Notes under the pieces: model-generated
Told to the model about the DNA's origin: nothing
The model's input: the letters and a program-made list of their open reading frames with translations, nothing else
Databases searched by the model: none
Translations under genes and position numbers: made by a program
Assembly (NCBI GenBank): GCA_963731585.1
Contig: CAVSWC010000010.1
Location: forward strand, 173,511-237,510
From: CANKHA01 sp963731585
Lineage (GTDB): Bacteria > Pseudomonadota > Alphaproteobacteria > Rhizobiales > Xanthobacteraceae
DNA length: 64,000 nucleotides
Direction: 5' to 3'
Shown here: one piece after another, positions 46,946 to 56,146 of the stretch
Position numbering within the stretch: the stretch's first letter is position 1
How the letters are laid out: each line of letters opens with the position of its first letter

Positions 46946-47602
46946 ATGGCTCAAACGGCGAAGGCCCAGGAACCTTCCATGGAGGAGATTCTCGCCTCTA
47001 TCCGGCGGATCATCGCCGACGACGAAGGCAAGACGCGGCCGCCCGAGGCCTCCAAGCTGGAACCCGCGCCCCCGCCGCTCGAAGCACTGGAGCCCGCGCC
47101 TGCTGACGCGCCCGCTCCGCCGCCGCGCCTGGATGCCGGCCCGGAGACCGACGCCATGCCCTCGAGCATGGGCGCCGCCGCGGCCAAGGAAAGCGGGGAG
47201 GCAACCGATGACCGCGTGGCTGATTTCCTCGACCTGACCGAATCCATGGCAGCGCCTGCGCCACAGCCGCCGGTGTTCCGCACCATCGAAGGCCAGGCGG
47301 ATGTGTTCTTCAGCGAGGAGGCCAAACCTGCGCCGCCGCCTCCCCGTAAGGAGGAGCCGGCCCGGTTCCGCAGCGAGCCGGACGAAAGCCCGCTGATGTC
47401 TTTCTCCACCAGCGCGGCGGTGGATGCCGCCTTCAACGCGCTTCCCCATACCGTGCTGACGCAAAATGCGCGCGCGCTGGAAGACCTGGTGACGGAAATG
47501 ATGCGACCCATGCTCAAGGCTTGGCTCGACAATAACCTGCCGGGACTGGTCGAGCGGGTGGTGCGGGCCGAGATCGAGCGCGTTTCCCGTGGTCGCGGCT
47601 AA
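46946..47602 (+). CDS. popZ: polar organizing protein PopZ-like (DUF2497)
   Basis: A 218-residue protein. N-terminal helix AQEPSMEEILASIRRIIADD and C-terminal helices MLKAWLDNNLPGLVERVVRA are the two conserved ends of PopZ/DUF2497 proteins. Between them is an acidic, proline-rich disordered linker, as in Caulobacter PopZ. It self-assembles at cell poles and tethers chromosome and division factors. The tolC-popZ-valS order is usual in Hyphomicrobiales. The longer upstream start at 46796 lacks family support. Confidence 0.85.
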   Translation: MAQTAKAQEPSMEEILASIRRIIADDEGKTRPPEASKLEPAPPPLEALEPAPADAPAPPPRLDAGPETDAMPSSMGAAAAKESGEATDDRVADFLDLTESMAAPAPQPPVFRTIEGQADVFFSEEAKPAPPPPRKEEPARFRSEPDESPLMSFSTSAAVDAAFNALPHTVLTQNARALEDLVTEMMRPMLKAWLDNNLPGLVERVVRAEIERVSRGRG

Positions 47603-47709
47603 CACATTACGGCGGAGCGCCGGGCGGGACCCCTCAGGCCCGAGCCGTTGACTTCGCGGGGGCTGCCGGGTTTCTTGCCCGCCACGCGACCCCGACAATT
47701 GATACGGAA

Positions 47710-50426
47710 ATGATCGACAAGACCTATCAGCCTTCCGAGGTGGAAGGCCGCATCTACGCCGCTTGGGAAGGGTCCGGGGCGTTCCGCGCCGGGCGGCCGG
47801 AGCGGCGCGACGCCGAGCCGTTCTGCATCGTCATCCCTCCGCCGAACGTCACTGGCTCGCTGCATGTGGGCCACGCACTCGACAACACGCTGCAAGACAT
47901 TCTGGTGCGCTATCAACGTATGCGCGGCAAGGACGTTCTGTGGCAGCCCGGCACCGACCACGCCGGCATCGCCACGCAGATGGTGGTCGAGCGCCAGCTC
48001 ATGGAACGGCAGCAGCCCGGCCGGCGTGAAATGGGACGCGAGGCCTTCCTCAAACGCGTTTGGGAATGGAAGGAAGAGTCGGGCGGCACGATTATCAACC
48101 AGCTCAAGCGGCTCGGCGCCTCCTGCGACTGGTCGCGCGAACGCTTCACGATGGACGAAGGCCTGTCGCGCGCGGTGATCAAGGTCTTCGTCGAGCTCCA
48201 TCGCGCCGGACTGATCTACAAGGACAAGCGGCTGGTCAATTGGGACCCCAAACTGCTCACCGGGATTTCAGATCTCGAAGTCGAGCAGGTGGAAAAAAAA
48301 GGCCATCTATGGCACTTGAAGTACCCGATAGAGGGCATTGCAAACGAATACATAATTGTCGCCACGACCAGGCCGGAAACGATGCTGGGCGACACCGCCG
48401 TGGCGGTGCATCCGGAGAATGAGCGGCTCAAGCATCTGATCGGCCGCAAGGCGATCCTGCCGCTGGTGGGCCGCCGCATCCCGATTATCGCCGACGACTA
48501 TGCCGATCCGGAGAAGGGCACCGGCGCGGTGAAGATCACGCCTGCCCACGACTTCAACGATTTCGAAGTGGGCAAGCGTCACAAGCTTCCGCTGGTCAAT
48601 ATTTTCACGCCGGAAGCCAAGCTCAATCTCGCCGGCAATCAGGATTTCATGGCCGGCCTTGCCCCGTCGGACGAGCTCGACGCGACGCTGCGCGCTGCAC
48701 GGCCACGACCGCTTCGCCGCGCGCAAAAAGATCATCGACCGCATGCAAGCGGCGGGCCTGATGGACAAGATCGAGCCCTATGTCCACACGGTGCCGCACG
48801 GCGACCGTTCCGGCGTGGTGATCGAGCCTTTCCTCACCGACCAGTGGTATGTCGACGCGAACACCCTGGCGCAGCCGGCGATCGCGGCGGTGCGCGAAGG
48901 CCGCACGGAATTCGTGCCGAAGAACTGGGAAAAGACCTTCTTCGAATGGATGGAAAACATCCAGCCCTGGTGCATCTCGCGCCAGCTCTGGTGGGGCCAC
49001 CAAATTCCGGCCTGGTACGGGCCCGACGGCAAGGTCTTCGTCGCGGAAACAGAAGCCGCGGCGAAAGCCGAAGCCAAAGACGCATTACGGCAAGGAGACC
49101 GCGCTCACGCGCGACGAGGACGTGCTCGATACCTGGTTCTCCTCAGGACTCTGGCCTTTCTCCACCCTCGGCTGGCCGGACGACACGGCCGAGCTGAAGC
49201 GCTTCTATCCGACCAGCGTGCTGGTCACCGGCTTCGACATCATCTTCTTCTGGGTCGCGCGCATGATGATGATGGGGCTGCACTTCAAAAAAGAGGTGCC
49301 GTTCCGCACGGTCTATCTGCACGGCCTGGTCAGCGACGAGCGCGGGCAGAAGATGTCGAAGTCCAAGGGCAACACCATCGACCCGCTGGAACTGATCGAC
49401 CAGTTCGGCGCCGACGCGCTGCGTTTCACGCTCGCCGCCATGACCTCGCAAGCGCGGCGGGACGTGAAGCTCTCGGCCAAGCTGGTGGAAGGCTATCGCA
49501 ACTTTGGCACCAAGCTATGGAATGCCGCGCGTTTTGCCGAGATGAATGGCTGTGTGCGGGTGGCGGGCTTCGATCCGCAAAACGTCAAGGAGACGCTGAA
49601 CCGCTGGATCGTGCACGAAACCGCGAAGGCGAACCGTGAGGTTACCGAAGCGTTGGAAAGTTATCGCTTCAACGACGCGGCGACAGCAACCTACCGCTTC
49701 GTTTGGAACGTATTCTGTGACTGGTACGTCGAGTTTTCCAAGCCGCTTTTGACGGGCGCCGATGGCGCCGCCAAGGACGAGACGCGTGCCACCGCCGCTT
49801 GGGCGCTCGACCAGATTCTTAAGCTGCTGCATCCCTTCATGCCCTTCCTCACCGAGGAGCTGTGGCAGGTGACCGCGGAGCAGGGGCCGAAGCGTGACAC
49901 GCTGCTCCTGGTCGCGCCTTGGCCGCAGGACACATTCGAGGATGCCGCGGCGGAAGCCGAGATCGGCTGGGCGATCGACCTGATCACCGCGATCCGCTCG
50001 GTGCGCGCGGAGATGAACATTCCGCCGGCCACCAAAATCCCGCTCGTGCTGGCGGGCGTGTCGGCTCCGACCAAGGCGCGCGCCGGGCGGTGGGCGGAAT
50101 TCTTGCAGCGGCTCGCGCGCGTGCCCGACATCAGCTTTGCGGACGCCGCACCCGCCGGATCGGTGCAGCTGGTGGTGCGCGGCGAGATGGCGGCGCTGCC
50201 GCTCAAGGGCGTGATTGATCTTAACGCAGAGCGCACGCGGCTCGACAAGGAGCTCGCCAAGGCCGACGCCGATATCCATCGCGTTGACGTCAAGCTCTCG
50301 AACGAGAAATTCGTCGCCAATGCTCCGGAAGAGATCATCGAGGGGGAGAAGGAAAAGCGCCAGGAAGCCGAACGCCGCCGCGCCAAGATTTTGGAAGCGC
50401 TGGAACGGCTGAAAGGCGCGGCTTAG
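47710..50426 (+). CDS. valS: valyl-tRNA synthetase, two frameshifts
   Basis: A class I synthetase charging tRNA-Val, about 905 residues. PPPNVTGSLHVGHALDNTLQ carries the HIGH-type motif (HVGH), LWQPGTDHAGIATQMVVERQ and the editing domain follow, WCISRQLWWGHQIPAWYGP is in the middle, and GQKMSKSKGNTIDP is the KMSKS loop. A C-terminal coiled coil (LDKELAKADADIHRVDVKL) is present. Extra single bases near 48690 and 49085 split it into three frames. An essential enzyme would hardly be broken twice, so these shifts are very likely sequence errors. Confidence 0.93.
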
Positions 50427-50564
50427 TCATCCTTCCTCATTCCGCAAAAGTAACCCCGCCCATGGCGCCCCTCTTTAAGAAGGCGTTTTACCTCGTTGTG
50501 ATTTCAACGAATCTAGTTTTCCTGGTACGGTTCTGCATCGCCGCTTTTTCGGGGGATGACCGCT
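50427..50564. other. convergent intergenic gap
   Basis: Short gap between convergent valS and the glycosylase gene. No convincing terminator hairpin seen. Confidence 0.4.
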
Positions 50565-51140
50565 TCATTCACGAAACGGCCTGCTGAGAAATGGCGAGCC
50601 CCTCAGCCCATAACGCCAGGGCACGTCCGCCGCTTTGGTGATCCCGATGCGCGGTCCGGTGACGATTTCCGGCTCGCCGGCCCGTGCGCGCAATTCGAAC
50701 GGCGGTTTGTCGAGCGGCAAGCCGTTCTGCTTATGTGAAATTGCTAGCGCTTGCCCCAATTTCCCCGGCCCCGAGCACAGCATCCGCTCGTCCTTCAACT
50801 CGCGGCGGCGCCGCATCGCCGGAATGCCAACGGTCGGTTCAAGCGCTCGGATGAGCACCGCGCTGGCGCTGCCTTCCTCCTCGCAGACGAAGTTCAGGCA
50901 CCAGTGAATGCCGTAGGACCGATAGACATAGGCAAAGCCCGGCGGCCCGAACATCACGGCATTGCGCGAGGTTGGCCCGCCATAGGAATGTGCGGCCGGA
51001 TCGGTGTGGTGGTAAGCCTCGACCTCGACGATGCGGCCGCCGACGCCGTTCACCACCAGGCTCGTCCCGATCAGTTCGGACGCCACCTGATGGACGCTGC
51101 GGGCGAAAAAACTGCTGCGGAGGCGGGCAGGTTGCGGCAT
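50565..51140 (-). CDS. mpg: DNA-3-methyladenine glycosylase (AAG/MPG type)
   Basis: A 191-residue intact protein. ELIGTSLVVNGVGGRIVEVE starts the fold, AYHHTDPAAHSYGGPTSRNA holds the nucleotide-flipping loop with the catalytic Glu just before it, and FAYVYRSYGIHWCLNFVCEE and LCSGPGKLGQALAI are family signatures. It excises alkylated purines in base excision repair. It is convergent with valS. Confidence 0.92.
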   Translation of the reverse strand: MPQPARLRSSFFARSVHQVASELIGTSLVVNGVGGRIVEVEAYHHTDPAAHSYGGPTSRNAVMFGPPGFAYVYRSYGIHWCLNFVCEEEGSASAVLIRALEPTVGIPAMRRRRELKDERMLCSGPGKLGQALAISHKQNGLPLDKPPFELRARAGEPEIVTGPRIGITKAADVPWRYGLRGSPFLSRPFRE

Positions 51141-51400
51141 GTGCCGCGGTTTCTACCGTGGACAACCCCGGCAGGACACAAGAAGGCCGCGATCAGCCCA
51201 CGCACGGCCGGAGTCGGCCGGACGATGTGTCCCCGCAGCCACAGGATTCGGGAGTTTTAAGCATACTTGCGTGATGATGATGGCCGCGCCGCGATTTAGC
51301 CATACGCTTCGCCGAGATCAATGTCTTCCCAAGCCACCGCGTGCTTTCGGCCGCAAGCTGGGCTGGAAAAGGCTGGACGGGCGGGGGGCCCGGAAGTTTG

Positions 51401-53131
51401 ATGGACGCTAAGACCAAAATCAATCTGAAGGCCAAGCTGCCCAGCCGGCACGTTACCGAAGGTCCCGAGCGCGCTCCGCACCGGTCGTATTATTACGCGA
51501 TGGGTTTGACCACCGGTCAGATCCACCAGCCCTTCGTGGGCGTGGCGAGCTGCTGGAATGAAGCGGCTCCCTGCAATATCGCTTTGATGCGCCAAGCCCA
51601 GGCGGCGAAGAAGGGCGTGGCCGCCGCCGGCGGCACCCCCCGCGAGTTCTGCACCATCACCGTGACCGACGGCATCGCCATGGGGCATGCCGGCATGTAT
51701 TCGTCGCTGCCCTCGCGCGAGGTCATCGCGGATTCGGTCGAGTTGACCATGCGCGGCCACGGCTATGACGCGCTGATCGGCATCGCCGGGTGCGATAAGT
51801 CGCTGCCCGGCATGATGATGGCCATGTGCCGGCTCAACGTCCCCTCGATCTTCATCTATGGCGGCTCGATCCTGCCCGGCACCTTTAAAGGCAAGCAGGT
51901 AACGGTGCAGGACGTGTTTGAGGCGGTGGGCAAGCATTCGGTCGGCGATATGTCGGACGAAGATCTGGATTTGCTGGAGCAGGTGGCCTGTCCCTCGGCC
52001 GGCGCCTGCGGCGCGCAGTTCACCGCCAACACCATGGCCACGGTTTCCGAGGCCATCGGGCTGGCTTTGCCTTATTCGGCCGGGGCGCCCGCGCCCTACG
52101 AAATCCGCGACGCCTTTTGCATGACGGCCGGCGAGCAGGTCATGGCGCTGGTAGCTGAAGGCATCCGGCCGCGCGATATCGTCACCCGCAAGGCGCTGGA
52201 GAATGCGGCTGCGGTGGTGGCGGCCTCCGGCGGGTCGACCAATGCAGCGCTGCACCTGCCGGCGATCGCGCATGAATGCGGCATCGAATTCAGCCTGTTC
52301 GACGTCGCCGAGATCATGAAGCGCACGCCTTACATCGCCGACCTGAAGCCGGGCGGTAAATACGTCGCCAAGGACATGTTCGAGGTCGGCGGCATTCCAC
52401 TGCTGATGAAGACGTTGCTCGACCACGGCTACATGCACGGCGACTGCCTAACCGTCACCGGCCGGACCATCGCCGAGAACCTGAAAAGCGTGAAATGGAA
52501 CCCCGACCAGGACGTGGTTTACCCGGCGAACAAGCCCATGAGCGCGACCGGCGGCGTGGTCGGACTGAGGGGCAATCTGGCTCCGGAAGGAGCCATCGTG
52601 AAAGTGGCCGGGATGTCGGTGCTGAAATTCAGCGGACCGGCGCGCTGCTTCGACGGCGAGGAGGCCTGCTTCCAGGCGGTGAAGGACAAGAAATACAAGG
52701 AAGGCGAGGTGCTGGTCATCCGCTACGAGGGTCCCAAGGGTGGGCCCGGCATGCGCGAGATGCTTTCCACCACCGCCGCTCTCTATGGTCAGGGCATGGG
52801 TAACAAAGTGGCGCTCATCACCGACGGACGTTTTTCCGGCGCGACGCGTGGCTTCTGCGTCGGCCATGTTGGGCCGGAAGCCGCGGCGGGCGGGCCGATC
52901 GGGCTTCTGCGCGACGGCGATATCATTGAACTCGATGCTGAGAACGGCACGCTCAACGTGAAGCTCGGCGACGCGCAACTGGAAACGCGCAAGCGTGAAT
53001 GGAAGCCGCGCGAAAATCATTCGGGCTCGGGGGCCCTGTGGAAATACGCCCAGCAGGTGGGATCGGCGCTGCACGGCGCGGTGACGCATCCTGGCGGCAA
53101 GGGCGAAAAGGCAACCTATGCGGATATCTAG
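51401..53131 (+). CDS. ilvD: dihydroxy-acid dehydratase
   Basis: A 576-residue intact enzyme of branched-chain amino acid synthesis that dehydrates dihydroxy acids to 2-keto acids. Iron-sulfur cysteines are in VASCWNEAAPCN, IGIAGCDKSLPGMM and ACPSAGACGAQFTANTM. DGRFSGATRGFCVGHVGPEA is the C-terminal active-site signature. The ATG at 51401 is chosen over upstream starts because homologs begin just before this point. Its stop overlaps the next gene by 14 bases. Confidence 0.95.
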   Translation: MDAKTKINLKAKLPSRHVTEGPERAPHRSYYYAMGLTTGQIHQPFVGVASCWNEAAPCNIALMRQAQAAKKGVAAAGGTPREFCTITVTDGIAMGHAGMYSSLPSREVIADSVELTMRGHGYDALIGIAGCDKSLPGMMMAMCRLNVPSIFIYGGSILPGTFKGKQVTVQDVFEAVGKHSVGDMSDEDLDLLEQVACPSAGACGAQFTANTMATVSEAIGLALPYSAGAPAPYEIRDAFCMTAGEQVMALVAEGIRPRDIVTRKALENAAAVVAASGGSTNAALHLPAIAHECGIEFSLFDVAEIMKRTPYIADLKPGGKYVAKDMFEVGGIPLLMKTLLDHGYMHGDCLTVTGRTIAENLKSVKWNPDQDVVYPANKPMSATGGVVGLRGNLAPEGAIVKVAGMSVLKFSGPARCFDGEEACFQAVKDKKYKEGEVLVIRYEGPKGGPGMREMLSTTAALYGQGMGNKVALITDGRFSGATRGFCVGHVGPEAAAGGPIGLLRDGDIIELDAENGTLNVKLGDAQLETRKREWKPRENHSGSGALWKYAQQVGSALHGAVTHPGGKGEKATYADI

Positions 53132-53912
53132 CGCCCTTGTCAGTGCTTTGGCGGTCGGCCTTTTGCTCGGAGCGGGGCCGTCGATCGGCTTCGACGGCAA
53201 TTCGCCGAGCAACAGCCTGTCGCCGCTGGAAGCCTTCCGAAGCGGTGCTCTGGCGCTCAAGGTCGGCGAGACCGACAAGGCCATAACTTCCCTGCAATTC
53301 GCGGCTGAGAACGGCCATGCGCTTGCGCAATGGAAGCTTGGGCGCATGTATGCCGATGGCGATGGCGTTCCGCATGACGACCTGCGCGCCTTCGAATATT
53401 TCCGCCGTATCGTCAAAAGCCACAGCGATGATGCCGGCAATGCGCCGCAGCCGCGCTTTGTCGCCAATGCCTTCGTCGCGCTCGGCCACTACTATCGCGA
53501 CGGCATTCCGAATTCTCCGGTGAAGCCGGATCCCAATCGCGCACGCGATATGTTTTCCTACGCGGCGTCGTATTTCGGCGACCCGGATGCGCAATTTCAC
53601 CTCGGCCGGCTCTATCTGAGAGGCGAGGGCGTGCGGAAAGACCCAAAGCTCGCGGCGCGCTGGCTGGCGCTGGCCGCGGACAAGGGTCAGTACGAGGCGC
53701 AGGCGACACTCGGGCAGATTCTGTTCCGCAACGAGAATCCGCGGCAGCGGGCGGCTGGCCTGATGTGGCTGACATTGGCGAGCGATGGCTCGGGCGACCA
53801 GGTCTCCTGGATCGCCGATGCGCGGGAAGCCGCCTTTAGGCAGGCAACCGAGGACGAACGCGCGCTCGCGCTGACGTTGATCGAGCGCCGCCTGAATCGC
53901 CGCGACTGGTGA
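53118..53912 (+). CDS. exoR: ExoR-like periplasmic Sel1-repeat regulator
   Basis: A 264-residue protein with signal peptide (ALVSALAVGLLLGAGPSIGF) and Sel1/TPR-type repeats: ALAQWKLGRMYADGDGVPHD, FVALGHYYRDGIPN, DAQFHLGRLYLRGEGVRKDP and EAQATLGQILFRNEN. Length and repeat layout match ExoR of Sinorhizobium, which binds the sensor ExoS in the periplasm and holds down exopolysaccharide synthesis and motility control. The start lies inside the end of ilvD. Intact. Confidence 0.85.
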   Translation: MRISSALVSALAVGLLLGAGPSIGFDGNSPSNSLSPLEAFRSGALALKVGETDKAITSLQFAAENGHALAQWKLGRMYADGDGVPHDDLRAFEYFRRIVKSHSDDAGNAPQPRFVANAFVALGHYYRDGIPNSPVKPDPNRARDMFSYAASYFGDPDAQFHLGRLYLRGEGVRKDPKLAARWLALAADKGQYEAQATLGQILFRNENPRQRAAGLMWLTLASDGSGDQVSWIADAREAAFRQATEDERALALTLIERRLNRRDW

Positions 53913-53937
53913 GCGCGCGCTGACCGATCGACTTTCG

Positions 53938-54729
53938 CTAGCGCGGCTCGATCGCCAGATCGATAAAAACCGGCACGTGATCGGACGGCCGCTCCCAGGC
54001 CCTTACATGCTTGTCGATGCCCGCGCCGCTTAGCCGGTCAGCAGCCTGCGGCGAGAGGAGCATGTGGTCGATGCGAATGCCACGGTTCTTTTGCCAGGCG
54101 CCGGCTTGATAGTCCCAGAAGGTGTAGACCCCGCGGGCGTCGGTGGTGGCCCGCACCGCGTCAATCAATCCCAAATTGGTCAGCGCCCGGAAGTGCTGCC
54201 GGGTCTGCGGCAGAAACAGCGCGTCGTTGACCCAAGCTTCGGGATTGGAGACGTCGATCCCTTCCGGAATCACATTGAAATCCCCGGCCAACACCAACGG
54301 CTCCTCCAGCGACAGCCGCTCATCTGCAAAGGCAAGAAGCCGCTTCATCCATTTGATTTTATAATCGTATTTCTCAGTTTCAGGCGGATTTCCATTCGGC
54401 AGATAGAGGTTGGCAATGCGAATCACGCCGCTCCTTGTGGAAAACTGGGCTTCGAGGAAACGCGCCTGGGCATCGCTTTCGTCGCCGGAAAGGCCCAACT
54501 TCACCTCGTCGAAAGGCAATTTGGACAGAAAAGCAACGCCGTTGAAGGCCTTTTGCCCGTGAGTGGCAATGTTGTATCCCAGCGATTCTAAGCTTTCCCG
54601 CGGGAAGTCCTGGTCGATGCATTTGGTTTCCTGCAGGCAAACGATGTCCGGCTGCCGGGCGGCAAGCCAGGAGATGAGATTGTCCAGCCGTTGTTTTATG
54701 GAATTGACGTTCCAGGTGGCGATCCGCAT
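53938..54729 (-). CDS. xthA: exodeoxyribonuclease III
   Basis: A 263-residue intact member of the EEP nuclease family. MRIATWNVNSIKQRLDNLIS, IVCLQETKCIDQDFP with the metal-binding Glu, LVLAGDFNVIPEGIDV with the Asp-Asn pair and RPSDHVPVFIDL with the catalytic His are all present. It acts on abasic sites and 3' ends in DNA repair. It is convergent with exoR. Confidence 0.93.
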   Translation of the reverse strand: MRIATWNVNSIKQRLDNLISWLAARQPDIVCLQETKCIDQDFPRESLESLGYNIATHGQKAFNGVAFLSKLPFDEVKLGLSGDESDAQARFLEAQFSTRSGVIRIANLYLPNGNPPETEKYDYKIKWMKRLLAFADERLSLEEPLVLAGDFNVIPEGIDVSNPEAWVNDALFLPQTRQHFRALTNLGLIDAVRATTDARGVYTFWDYQAGAWQKNRGIRIDHMLLSPQAADRLSGAGIDKHVRAWERPSDHVPVFIDLAIEPR

Positions 54730-54984
54730 GGCGGGCTACCTAACCCAAAGCGGCGCCGAGTGTAAGGCAGGCAGGCAAGAACCGGCTAAATGACGCGCGT
54801 TATGACGTGCACAGGGCGCCGCCATGTGTTAAAAAGCCCTCCCGCGAAAAGCGAAATAAATGTCGAAGGTGGGCGAACCGGGCGATGGGAGGCTCAAGGC
54901 GGACTTCGACATGAAGTCCCGTGCGCACAAGGGATGCAGAAACAGCTTTTATCGCAAGAGACTCAAGGAGCGCAGCGGGTCCGC
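54730..54984. other. divergent intergenic region
   Basis: Between xthA and the efflux adaptor, both transcribed outward, so it holds two promoters. A plus-strand frame from 54790 fused to the adaptor start is regarded as read-in. No clear operator palindrome. Confidence 0.4.
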
Positions 54985-56143
54985 ATGGCTGGTAAAATAA
55001 GAAGCCGGGCATTGATGCTGGGGGCCGCTGTCGTGCTTGTCGGCCTGACCGGCATTTGGCTGGCGGGTGGATTTACCAGCTCCAGCGGAGCGGTCGCCCA
55101 AGCGCAACGTGAGCGGGGGCAGGGCGCCAGCCGCGGCGTACCGGTCGAGGCCGCGCAGGCGGCGAAAAAGAAGGTTCCGGTCCGGATTGAGTCCTTGGGC
55201 ACCGTGACGCCGATTGCGAGCGTCGCCGTCAAAACCCGCATCGATACCGAAATCGTCCAGGTGCATTTCGAGGACGGCGCTTTCGTCAAACAGGGCGACC
55301 TGCTGTTCACGCTCGACAGCCGCGCGCTGCAAGCCCAACTGAAGGAAAAGGAAGGCACCTCGGCCCGCAACCGCGCGGCGCTGGAAGGCGCCGTGCGCGA
55401 CGTGCGCCGCTATTCCGAGCTGATCGCCAAGGGCGCCACCACCCAGCTCAACCTCGACAATTCGACCACGGCGGCCGAACGTGCTGCGTGGACAGCTGGC
55501 GGCTGACGAATCCGCGGTCGAGAACCTGAAGGTGCAGATCGGTTATTGCACGATGCGCGCACCGATCTCCGGCCGGGCCAGCATGGCGGCTGTGAAGGTC
55601 GGCAATTTCGTGCGGTCGGCCGATTCTGTACCGCTCGCCACCATCATCCAGGCGGCGCCGGTCTACGTGAGTTTCCCGGTCCCGCAGCGCAGCCTGCCGG
55701 ATCTGCGCGACGCCTTGCGCGCAGGGACGGCGACCATTCAGGCGGCTATTCCTGGCGATACGCGCCAGTCCTTGGGGCAGGTGACGATGATCGAGAACAC
55801 GGTGGACGCGACCACCGGCATGGTCATGGTGCGCGCCACCATGCCCAATACCGACGATCTCTTGTGGCCGGGCACACTGATCACAGTGCGTATGACCGTT
55901 CGCGACGAAGATGCGGTGACAGTTCCTTCGGCGGCGGTGCAGGTCAGCCAGACCGGATCCTTCGTCTTCGTGGTGAAGAATGGCGCGGCCACGGTTCAGC
56001 CGGTGACCGTGGCGCGCAGCGTTGACGGGGAGAGCGTAATAGCGAGCGGGCTGGCCGGCGACGAGACGGTCGTCACCGCCGGTCATCTGCTGCTGTCGGA
56101 CGGCACCCGCGTGGCTGCGCGGGAAAGCAAGCCGGGCTCCTGA
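54985..56143 (+). CDS. RND efflux periplasmic adaptor (MdtA/AcrA family), one frameshift
   Basis: Starts MAGKIRSRALMLGAAVVLVG, an N-terminal anchor, then VPVRIESLGTVTPIASVAVK and VQVHFEDGAFVKQGDLLFTL, the lipoyl half-motifs of membrane fusion proteins. One extra base near 55484 breaks the hairpin. The rest (IGYCTMRAPISGRASMAAVK, GDETVVTAGHLLLSDGTRV) follows family order. It connects the RND pump at 56147 with a TolC channel. The gene pair is spaced by three bases. Confidence 0.88.
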
Positions 56144-56146
56144 GCC

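Noticed and set aside
46739..47698. 319-codon minus-strand frame
   Set aside because: Antisense to popZ and rich in Arg/Gly/His, as expected for a shadow.
51296..52438. 380-codon minus-strand frame
   Set aside because: Antisense to intact ilvD.
54790..54984. Longer start of the efflux adaptor
   Set aside because: The upstream extension has no export signal and no likeness to adaptors. The ATG at 54985 starts a proper membrane anchor.
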